NCBI GenBank assembly: GCA_036365515.1
Contig: CM070876.1
Coordinates: forward strand, 136,106,894 to 136,170,893
Direction: 5' to 3'
Source of the DNA: Torymus aiolomorphi
Taxonomy: Eukaryota > Arthropoda > Insecta > Hymenoptera > Torymidae
DNA length: 64,000 nt
Of the stretch, positions 55,120 to 64,000 are shown piece by piece (positions within the stretch are counted from its first letter, which is position 1; each line of letters starts with the position of its first letter). Under the pieces are notes generated by a model that saw only the letters and a list, made by a program, of their open reading frames with translations, did no database searches and was not told where the DNA came from. A program made the translations under genes and the position numbers.

Positions 55120-58100
55120 AAACCGAACTTATCTTGGTAAATGTTAAGTCAAAAGATAGCCATCTAGCGGACAAATGTATTAGAACATAAACTCATACAA
55201 GTAGCCGCACATACATGTGTATTACTTATATACGCACAAACTTAAACATTTTTATATTGACTGTTATATCCTTGTTATATCACTATGTGTAAGCGTTAAG
55301 CGTGAAAAATTTGTTTATGTGTTACCTCATTAGTGATCGCTAACCTTAGTGAAATTATGTGTTACACGCTAAAAAGCTTAAAAAACTGGTGAAGCATTAG
55401 CTGTTTGAAAATTACATGGAAAAAATATTTTCTTAGTAAGGATTTTCTCGAAATTTTTCTGCATTGCTGAATGCATGAAATTTTGATGCAATAAAAAAAT
55501 AAAAATATACGGGTCAAATAATTTTTGGAGAAGAACGTGAATACTTTAATTCGAAAATGATCGGTGACATAGGCATACGCGGTCCACCTGATTTGAGATG
55601 GATTCGACCATTAAATTTATTTAATATTAAAAAAAATTAAATTTATTTAATATTATAAAAATTCATTTAGTATTAAAAGTATGAGTGGGTTTGAGCTGAT
55701 TTAATACTCACAAATCCGGGGGGGGGGGGGGGGGCTGGCTCACTGATCTAGAATACTGGTTCAGCCGCCTCTCAAACTAGGGGGGTACTGGCTCAGCCGT
55801 CTCTCAGGCTAAGGGGATTCCAGCTCACTGAGCTAGAATTCTGACTCAAGCTAGGGGGTTCTGGCTCACTGAGCCAAAATCCCCCTAGCTCTACTACTGT
55901 CTTTATATAGTTGTTGAATAAGAAAAGACGACGAGAGAGTTTTTATAGAATGTCTTGTGGGGTTTTTTTTTAGAATTCAAAAACAAACATTCTTGCCTTT
56001 TTGTATACTTTCGTTGCTTTTTAAGTTTGTTTTTCAAGGATATATTAAATGTTTTGTTACAAAAACATATTTGTGCTCTCATTACAGTTCTTCCTTGAAA
56101 GCTTAACAGTTGTTGTGAGAAACAGAGAGGGGAAAAGAAAGAGATCGCTTTTAGTTATGTTTCTGAAGGATAAGGTAAAATAGCCATTACTGAACAACGT
56201 AAAAAGTGCGGCCTATACGGGGACAGTAATAAATACTAGTAATAATCTAATACATTTCGACGTCTCCTACCAATAAGGCGCTATCTCGTGCTCCAAAGTA
56301 AGAAGGAGCTAATTCGGTGTTCCGTGCAATAAGGCGCTATCTGAATCATAATTCAATAAAGCACTATTTCAAAGCTCGATGCAAGAAGGTGCTAACTCGG
56401 CATAAAGTTTTTATTGAGGTGTTAAGCTGTCGATAAAATTAATTTTTAAAATCCCACCAAAGCTATTATATTAAAAATAACATTTAAATCTTGCATTTCA
56501 GCATCAATTGTAACTAAAATTATTAAAATTAAATCATTACAGGGCAAAAATAAAACTCGCTACATGCGCTCGAACTACTTATGTTAGACGCCAACGCTGT
56601 GATAAAGAAACGTTGAATACAACTATGATATAGTAACTATTAATATATATTATGCTTATTTGAGGTAAGGCGTCGCTCGTTGGCCATAAGTTTATCGTTA
56701 ATATACAATATTTGAATATACTGCACGCATATTTCACTCAAACGAGTTATGTTAATTGTTGTTATATTATTATAGAAGCAAAGCTTAAATTAAATATGTT
56801 TCTGCCTCCTTTTATAAACTTTTTAGTCTATTTATATCACTGATATATTAAAAAAAAACTATTACTAAGAAAACGGACCTCATTGGTATTAAAAATAGTT
56901 CATTTGTGACATAAAATTACTTGAATCTCGGAACAAAAGGTCCATTTAGGATAATGTCGAGACACGTGTCTCATTATTTGTCATAAAGAAGTAGTTTAAG
57001 TCAAATCTAGGACCTGTGTATCCTTGTAAGGGCTCTTATACTGACCTAATATATGTTTGGACTTCTTTTTAGCTCTAAAAGGCATTTATGTAGCTTTATA
57101 TACTTTGTATAACTCTAGGTAATATTCAATATATCTACACATTATTGTATTGTATTAAACGTATAAATTACGGTGTATTTATTTTATTTCCTTATTGTTT
57201 AGTATAATATATTGAATCTCGTATCAGTTTAAATTAAATTATAAGACAATTAAAATATCTTAAATTGTATATTATTATTAGTTTGTATACATAATCGATT
57301 CTTTTCGTTAATACAAATATTTTATATACATCTCATTGAACATAGAAACAAAAAAAAAAGAATATTGGCTTTAAAAAACTTTTAAAACCATAACCATATT
57401 TCGGGATGCGAACTACTTTTTTTCAATCGCAAAGGAAAATTTTGACACGAAGAGAGTGACGCCAAAATTATATTAAACCATTCAAATTAATGGTTAAAAT
57501 ATTTATTGTTTTTATAAGTGTAATTTTTAGCATCAATTTAATCAAAGGTTTTAATATTGGTTAATTTACAACAAGCATAACTGACTGCTATCTATAGATA
57601 TCGTAAGTACAATTCAAGATTTTATTTAAATATCGCGATAAAAATTTGTATGTAAATGATTTTATGTGATGCAACGAATACTGTATGGTTAATAAAATTA
57701 CTAATCTCTTTTTTTATAATCTCTTTAGGGCAAATCAGAAAAATGTAAGAAGTAAATCGCATGATCGTTTTTAGAAGGCAAATAGCGTTACAAATGTGGA
57801 TTGATTTATTGGGAATAATTTTTAATCATATATTTCGTTATGGGTACAATAGCTGGAACATCACAAGGTATGACTGATTAAAATAGAACTGATATGTGAG
57901 CATTTGTGTTTATGCCGAAGCCATATCCCTTCTTATCAGTCAACGTAAGATTATTGTACGAAAGCTTTTTTGAACACAGTGGTCGATCGCTAAATAAAAC
58001 CTGTTACAAACACAGAGTTTGGGGACAAAGGGATCCGTAATAAATGCGATAGATTTTGGTAATGTTTTTGTTTCATTTAATTTTAAACTAAATCGATGAA

Positions 58101-58570
58101 TGCAAGCGGCTCTATCTTATGTCGCACCGATCTAAGTAGCGTATCTCAAAGGAGCCCGCGCGTTGTAACATAACTCTCGCGTCCTGCGCGGAGTATCGTT
58201 TATCTCGGCAGATGTATCGCTTTACATTGCTAAAATCTCGCAACGTCTACAGAAGGATGCCCATAGATATCTTCTACCTACCTAATTAACTATCTAAGTA
58301 TTCATACAGGAATTTACTTTGATTAGATTTACTTTTTTCAATTTTTACTTTTGAATGTCCTATGAAATCTTGACTTTTCTACTTATTTTAACCAATTTCA
58401 CGAACAATTTTTTTACTCCCCCCTTACGTCTCTAAACTCAAGCTTAAATCTCTAAATAAGAGCATCAATTTTATACATTTAATGTATTTTTCTACTTAAT
58501 ACATAGCCGTAGGCATCCACCTTTGATAAATTTTGATGTTCTTCTATTTATTTTAAATTACTAAAGATTC
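55120..58570. other. Long AT-rich gap without genes
   Basis: No gene, RNA or transposon end recognised. An 17-base G run is at 55718-55734, followed to about 55895 by degenerate 40-50-bp repeats with GGCTCACTGA and CTAGGGGG. A second short array with ATAAGGCGCTATCT / AAGAAGGTGCTAACTC lies at 56270-56405. Confidence 0.7.
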
Positions 58571-59443
58571 TTTATCTTCCATAGATTCATCACAAGAAGA
58601 AAAGTCAAATTTATTCAGTAGATAATTCATTACTTGAAAGCTTGAATGCAGAGCGTTTTTTAAATTATATTCATACAACGCCTGATATACAAGTAGACGA
58701 ATCTGAACTTAAAAGTATATAGACAACGACGGCGACGTTCCCCGAGAATATCATTCACATACTTCGTGTCAAAGCGTCATAGAATTGAATGAGGTTTTCT
58801 CCATCTCTGAAAATGAAATCATCGACACTGCATTAAGTGAAAATCAAGAGACAAGTAACAACGCAAACGGTGCTCCTAGCCCTCAAGACGACAACCAAAA
58901 ATGAAAAAGAAAATATATCCCAAAAGAAAACACTTGAAAGAGACAATGTAACCCATAAAAATGGAAAAAAATATCTTAAAAGCAGCAGTCAATGCCGGTC
59001 TTGGATATCGATCATCTGCTACTAAAAAACTTGTACCTGCTCGTAAAATGCAAAGAACGTGCGGCCCAGGTTGCAGATTTAAGTGCGAAAATAAATTAAC
59101 AGAAGATATTAAAACACAATTTTTTAATGAATTTTGGAGTATTAAAGATAACCCAAGAAAATACGATTTTATTCTTAGATATTTTACCGAACAATCAATA
59201 AAAGGCGTAAAGAGTGAAAGTAATAAAGGTAAAAGACATCATACAACAAAATACTATATTTCAAATAAAAATGAAAATATTAGAGTATGTCAAACTATGT
59301 TTCTGAACACCTTGGACGTCAGTAAAAAAATGATTGATACTGCTCTCATAAAAGTAAGAAAAGGAGAACATACTTTGATAGGCAAAAGAGGAAAATCTGA
59401 TTGTGATCATGTTAATATTCAAGAAGAAGACAAATATGAATAA
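58571..59443 (+). pseudogene. Repeat-associated gene, N-terminal part only
   Basis: The best frame runs 58961-59443 (160 codons): AAVNAGLGYRSSATKKLVPARKM, TCGPGCRFKCENKLTEDIK (zinc-type Cys pattern), FFNEFWSIKDNPRKYDFILRYF, VCQTMFLNTLDVSKKMIDTAL. I recognise this as the N-terminus of a transposon-linked arthropod family whose C-terminal catalytic part is absent here. Upstream 58571-58960 has broken coding fragments (for example LNAERFLNYIHTTPDIQVDE) in other frames. Non-functional remnant. Confidence 0.65.
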
Positions 59444-60430
59444 TGTTCTCTATTATATAGAAAAAAATGAATATGTTATTGTTATAATTGTTTAAGTCAA
59501 TTTTAATTTTTATAGTTAATACAGTAACTGTTACATACTATGATATTTATTTTACCGCTTAATTTTGTGACGTTTTTTACTGACCGCCTTACGCGATTCC
59601 ACTGGTGGCCTATTCCACATTAATAGACACTCCTCAGGTCGAGAGCTCCCACGATCATCATACACGTACACAGCCACAGAATCTACAGAGAGGAGCCCAC
59701 CTATACCTGGCTGTAGATCGTTGTTCCCCGTCGATAGCGTTGCAAGTTTCTTGGTCTGCTGCTTTATATAATCTGTGTATCGCTTGCATGGAAGTCGCGA
59801 CGCATCGGGGCAGCGCTACGTATTTCTTTACACTCGCAGATGCGTTATCACTTTCGTACTTCATTCAAATATAAGTGCGTGTATGTCATTTAACAAAGCA
59901 AGTTAGAACGAGTAGAGAAGAGCTTATGAGCGCTTTTCGATGGAGTGCTAAAAACTTATGGCGTTCGTGATCGTCAGCCAGCCATCACAATAAAAAAAAC
60001 GCACGCCTTAGGGGAAGTGATCGCTGAAGGGGTTGACATTGAACTTGGCGTTTTTGTACCATCCTGGATGGGATCAGTAGGATAAATGGCTCCTTTCGCA
60101 TAGATTCCAGTGGCAAATTTCTGATTATTTAACGCGGGCGACCCGCGCTGCATCATTGGCCTTAGTGACTTTCATTCTATTTCATATTGTTATCGGGCTG
60201 TCAGTTGCGCACGAGACTGTCGGTGTTTCGACTCTCCACTCAGTAGCGTTTCGTCCTTTCGTCAACGTGTGTGGGCCTGGAACGTGGCATGGCAAAAATT
60301 ATGCTGCCTTGTTTCTCGCTGTGTTGGCTTTCGCGTTCGTTTGTTCATGTATGTAGGTATGTCCGTATCACGCTATTAACGCTTACCTGTGTTAATATTA
60401 ATAATATAATAGTACGTTATGTAACAAGGG
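59444..60430. other. Gap without recognised genes
   Basis: Several short open frames on both strands, none recognised. No transposon ends found. Confidence 0.6.
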
Positions 60431-60489
60431 ACTAAAGTCGCAGATTATTCCCGCGGGTGAGTTCACTAACCGAGCGAGCGTAGCGAAGC

Positions 60490-62157
60490 GAGTATTACAA
60501 AAATGTAATATTGTGAAAGCATGTGGACTCATTAAAATACACAAAAATGGCTTCCCTATTAGACCAATAATTTCCGCTATTAATTCTCCAGTATATAACG
60601 TTCCAAAATTCTTCACACAATTCTTAACAATAAATCTGAAAAAACCAGCCTCACACGTGGACAATAGCTTAAAATTAAAGGAAAAAATAGAAAATCTCCA
60701 AATTCCACCTGAGTTGAAGGCTGTTGAATAAAGATGGACACAATTATGTAACAAAATAAATATGAGATCCACAGAATTTCGATATGTAATTAAATTCATA
60801 TTGAATAATAACTACATCCAATTCAATACAAAATTTGTCCAACAAATTTTCAGTTCAGCCATGGATAACCCGATCAGCCCTATCTTAGCCGATATAGTAA
60901 TGGAGGATTTGGTGATTGATTCTATCAACAAGCTTAACCTCAAACCAATGTTTTATTACCGCTATGTGGATGATATCATCTTATGCATCCCAAAAAACAT
61001 GATCAATCACATTGTAAATATCTTTAACTCTTATGATGAAAATTTAAAGTTTACCGTAGAACAATCGCAGACTAATTGTATAAGTTTTCTACACTGAAAA
61101 ACTTTCCAAGTAGGTTCTAACCTTCACACCGAGCAACAGCAGCGCCGCCATTCGGCGTGGTCAGTACTCCGAAGCGAGTAACAGCTGCGCGTTTTTGGCG
61201 CGCTCCGTACTCTTTTCCGAGAGGTTAGGTCACGCGCACACAGATCAGCGCAGTGGCTATACCTAATCTGAGTAACCACTACTCAGATCGGAGTAACTGT
61301 TACTCCAATGAGAAGTGTAGCGCCTGACCCCACGGTTCAGAGCTCCATCTAGACTTGAAGAGTACCAGCTACTCCGAAAGTCTCTCAGTGTAGATGTTAA
61401 AATAATTGTCACCGAGCAACGACATAGTATCAGAGATTAGTACCAAAAACAAACAATCCCTGGAAGATTCCTTAGTTACTTCTCACAACACCCACAGTGT
61501 AATACCATAGTGATTATTTACAGTCTTGTCGATAGAGTTTTTAAATTATCACACAACATGTTTCATAACAAAAATATAAATTTCATAAAGGAACTATTAA
61601 TGCAAAATAATTATCCACCATAATTAATAGAAATACATTTAAAAAAAACGTTTGAAAAAATTAAGAAATATATACAACAATGCACCAAATAATAACAACA
61701 AAAAGACGTTTATTAGTTTACTGTATGTAAAAGAACTGGAAAGCTTCATTACTATTCTCTTCAAAAAGTATAACACTAACATATTATATAGCACCAAGAA
61801 TAAACTAAATAGCATTATTAAATTAGGCAAAGACAAAAACCAAATCTGTAATAGCGTAAATGTCGTTTACAAAATTAAATGTAAAGATTGTGATGCTTCG
61901 TACGTGAGACAGACAGGTAGACGCTTAAATGTTATAATTAAAGAACATATAAAAAATATATATGATAAAAGATCAGAACTCATCATTATACGCACACACA
62001 AAAGACAATAATCACATTATCGATTTCACTAATGTTAAAATACTTGATACAGAAATTAATAGAGGTAAAAGACTGTTTTCGGAAGCTGTATTTATACACA
62101 CACACAAAAATTATATGAATAAACAATTTGAAATAAATAGATTAGCCATTGAATTAT
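60490..62157 (+). pseudogene. PLE RT/GIY-YIG polyprotein (family 2, copy 2)
   Basis: KACGLIKIHKNGFPIRPIISAINSP then PPELKAVE and TAA at 60729, RWTQLCNK, AMDNPISPILADIVMEDL (motif B), MFYYRYVDDIILCIP (motif C), FLDVKI interrupted by the MITE, then GIY-YIG VVYKIKCKDCDASYVRQTGRRL (Arg replaces the usual Gly in YVGQT) and YAHTKDNNHIIDF in another frame. RT motif A (LDV-x-SLFTN in the family 1 copies) is missing between PPEL and RWTQ, so RT is dead. Several shifts (near 61985). Confidence 0.88.
61092..61390. mobile_element. MITE with TA duplication in PLE RT
   Basis: Ends CACTGAAAAACTTTC and, inverted, CACTGAGAGACTTTC, with TA on both sides (61090-61091, 61391-61392). Deleting it with one TA makes the RT frame read SFLDVKII. 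The first ten bases equal those of the MITE at 37016, so they are probably one family. No gene. Confidence 0.9.
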
Positions 62158-62266
62158 AATTAATTAAGAATTGCGAATTTATGCAATTATAATGAAGAAG
62201 ATAAACTAGGAGCACAAGTCGAGTATGAGTAGCCACGCCCGCTCTGTGCAAGTCGTAGCGTAAGTA

Positions 62267-62342
62267 TGTGTGTAATATCTCTTCCGTGTCGCGTACTGTG
62301 TTCCCCCCAACCGTACGCGACACGGAAGAGACATTACACACA
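62267..62342. repeat. 30-bp near-perfect hairpin in PLE 3' UTR
   Basis: Arms 62267-62296 and 62313-62342 (core CTCTTCCGTGTCGCGTAC and its complement), loop 16 nt with CCCCCC. At most two mismatches. Confidence 0.88.
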
Positions 62343-62542
62343 TTTCCACATGCAAATAACTTGACTATAAAAAGACCGAAATTTTCATAATCAAGCCATT
62401 GACGAGCGGAAAGTTCTTCCGACAAGTTAAACTTCGACAACACGTTTCTTGTAAATTATTTTGCGAAAAACAAACTGTGGTAATCTTTGATAAATTGTGT
62501 AAAACGAGAATATGTATTAACGTTGTAAATTTTGTATTCTTA

Positions 62543-62583
62543 GACCCTGAAAAGGGACATAAATAAATGTCCGAAACGTTGGA
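62543..62583 (+). ncRNA. Hammerhead ribozyme motif, PLE family 2 (copy 2)
   Basis: ACC, CTGAAAA (the G of CUGANGA is A), stem II GGGACAT/ATGTCC with loop AAATAA, GAAAC, GTT, GG. Stem II is strong but the core base change predicts poor activity. Confidence 0.65.
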
Positions 62584-62650
62584 AAAAATTGTTTTTTATT
62601 GAAAAACAACCTTGGTAGAATTGGCGATTAGCTGCTCATAAAGAAATATT

Positions 62651-63666
62651 TTTTAATATTCGTTCTAATGTGAGTTAATTATCTGAATATAATAATAAAA
62701 TCCTACCAGCAACTATTTTAGACGTATTTTTTTTTGTGTAGTGTGGCACCCTCCATTGTTTATTGATTAAATATAGGTAGGAATAATGGATCCTTTGAGG
62801 GCCAATTCCGTATATAAAGGTGTAATGGACGAGTTTTCGTCCATTTACTTAGAATAATTATTATAAATTGTAAGACAAAAATCAATCAACGCGGCAAATG
62901 TTTGTAAACCTTGGGCACGCGCGCGAACAAGAAAAACACCGACTCCAAACGCCAAGTACGAAAGCCAGAGAACTAGAAGAGTACCAGGGATGAAATTATA
63001 TCAATGAATTCGTCTTTTTACGAGGAATAAAATTATTCTATTTACAAGAGCAAATATTAAAAATTTACATCAACGCCGACGCAGTTTATAAAAATTAAAC
63101 GCGCACTCAGAACGCTGAATTCGAGAGCACAGAGAAGAGGAGGCCGGAGGAAGGGAGGAGCAAGTAAACGCCATATCCAATAGGCATGCTAGAATCGAGA
63201 GAGACAGCGAGAGGGAAAGCCACAGTATGAGAGAAAGAAAAAAGAGAGAGAGAGAACGAGAAAACGCGGCGCCTACGTGAGAGAGGTCTGGCGTTTGTCA
63301 AGACCAACGCGGTTCCGATTTTCCCTTACTGAGGCGAAAAAGCTGACAGGTCGTAAAAAGCCGAAATTATGAGTCCAGCTAAGTGCAAGGTGACAGCCGC
63401 ACTTTTCGGCTGGTGGGAGCGATCGGCTACCTACCAAATGTATGAAAATAGATACATTGAAGGATGCTCAATCTGGGTCACTTGACCTTTGCGGGAAGCT
63501 TTTCTCGGGAACGGGCGGTGTCTCCAAAGGAAGTCAGGAGACATCTTTATGGCTTTGTTTTTAACCCGATCGACCAACCACGGAGTTGCCATATATGGAC
63601 TTATGCACGGCACAGGAGCTTTTAATAGACAATAGTCGAGAAGCTTCTGTGTACGTGAAAATCGGG
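62651..63666. other. Gap without recognised genes
   Basis: Includes a purine-rich GAGAGAGA region at 63195-63265. No coding family. Confidence 0.55.
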
Positions 63667-63705
63667 TATAAAAAGGCCGAATAATGAAAGCACGGCACGC
63701 AGTCC
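63667..63705 (+). promoter_or_regulatory. TATA-type core promoter, possible LTR
   Basis: TATAAAAAG (63667-63675) followed 34 bp downstream by GCAGTCC, an initiator-like site. With the GC-rich, TATA-driven context up to the window end it may be the U3/R part of an LTR retrotransposon that continues beyond 64000; unproven. Confidence 0.4.
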
Positions 63706-64000
63706 ACCACAGTAATTTGACGTGGACGAATCTCTGCTCGAAACCTCCAACGGAACATAGAAAAAGTACGACGAGCAACATTTAGAAGAAATCTGGAAGA
63801 GAGGAGACCGTGTCGGACTTCGTCGAAAGTCAAGAGGCTCTCGCTGCGCCCATCATCTGAGCCTTCACCACATTCATCTTATCCGATCTACGCAGTGGCA
63901 ATCACCACATCTGCTACCAGAGAAGAGAACTTAAAGGGATCGATCATCTCGCACTGAAGGAGGGACTGAACCACCGACCTCGTTCAACAAGCGGGGTGCA

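Larger units (their letters stand above)
60431..62650 (+). mobile_element. Penelope-like element, family 2, copy 2
   Basis: RT on + followed by GIY-YIG, 3' UTR with a long hairpin, hammerhead motif and a tail like that of 36.0 kb. Interrupted by a 299-bp MITE at 61092-61390. The 5' end near 60431 is not resolved. Confidence 0.85.

Noticed and set aside
5012..55734. G runs at 5012-5029 and 55718-55734 as functional G-quadruplex signals
   Set aside because: Long single homopolymers are error-prone in assembly and expand by slippage; the first one changes frame in a dead gene. Not enough to claim function.
59974..60156. 60-codon frame on - and neighbouring frame on +
   Set aside because: No motif or family, and frames overlap on opposite strands; chance frames are likely.
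1..64000. tRNA and rRNA genes
   Set aside because: I looked for cloverleaf and internal promoter boxes by eye and saw no convincing example; a tRNAscan run would be decisive.

Overview
This window is a eukaryotic (most likely insect, possibly hymenopteran) repeat-dense region. It consists almost entirely of nested mobile elements at different stages of decay; no confident host gene is visible. The eukaryotic call rests on short spliceosomal introns (GTAAGT donors, about 60-82 nt), Polinton/Maverick virus-like elements, Penelope-like retroelements (PLEs) with hammerhead ribozymes, a copia fragment, TA- and TTAA-flanked DNA transposons, and microsatellites. The taxon itself is inference.

Layout. 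1-1119 is a ~31-bp minisatellite. Inserted in it is a full-length Polinton (copy A, 1120-17097) with inverted termini starting AGTAGTATACCCC and a perfect 6-bp target duplication (TACGTC). It carries, all on +, polB (spliced 5' end), packaging ATPase, a small conserved protein, a PLA2-like protein, integrase, a penton-like protein, a basic Gly-rich protein, major capsid, a conserved unknown protein, adenain-type protease and an orphan 3' gene. Most are broken by stops or frameshifts. 17.1-19.6 kb is a GC-rich block, then AT-rich DNA; 19589-21338 is a PLE with a 12-bp duplication.

From 22.7 to 52.8 kb lie pieces of a second, divergent Polinton (copy B). Its integrase is split by a 13.5-kb element (23426-36968) with ~0.7-kb inverted repeats and a 5-bp duplication (ATACT). 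That element carries one large unclassified gene, which was itself invaded by a TTAA-flanked transposon (25971-29102) and a hairpin PLE (30676-33388, 13-bp duplication). A 164-bp tandem array, a copia 3' end and another PLE fragment also lie inside. Copy B resumes with tail-like, unknown, ATPase and minor-virion genes (36.97-39.88 kb). It is interrupted by a non-coding element with ~0.86-kb inverted repeats (39879-44341), a repeat field with a solo LTR and foldbacks, and finishes with protease, penton, major capsid and the conserved unknown gene (50.0-52.8 kb).

52.9-64 kb holds an unclassified transposon-type gene on -, a long AT-rich gap, another repeat-type gene (58.6-59.4 kb), a third PLE lineage member with a MITE in its RT (60.4-62.65 kb), and a promoter-like GC-rich end.

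The two Polintons share a module set (integrase, ATPase, protease, penton, major capsid, one unknown). In autonomous relatives these would act together in protein-primed replication, packaging, virion formation and integration; here they are relics.
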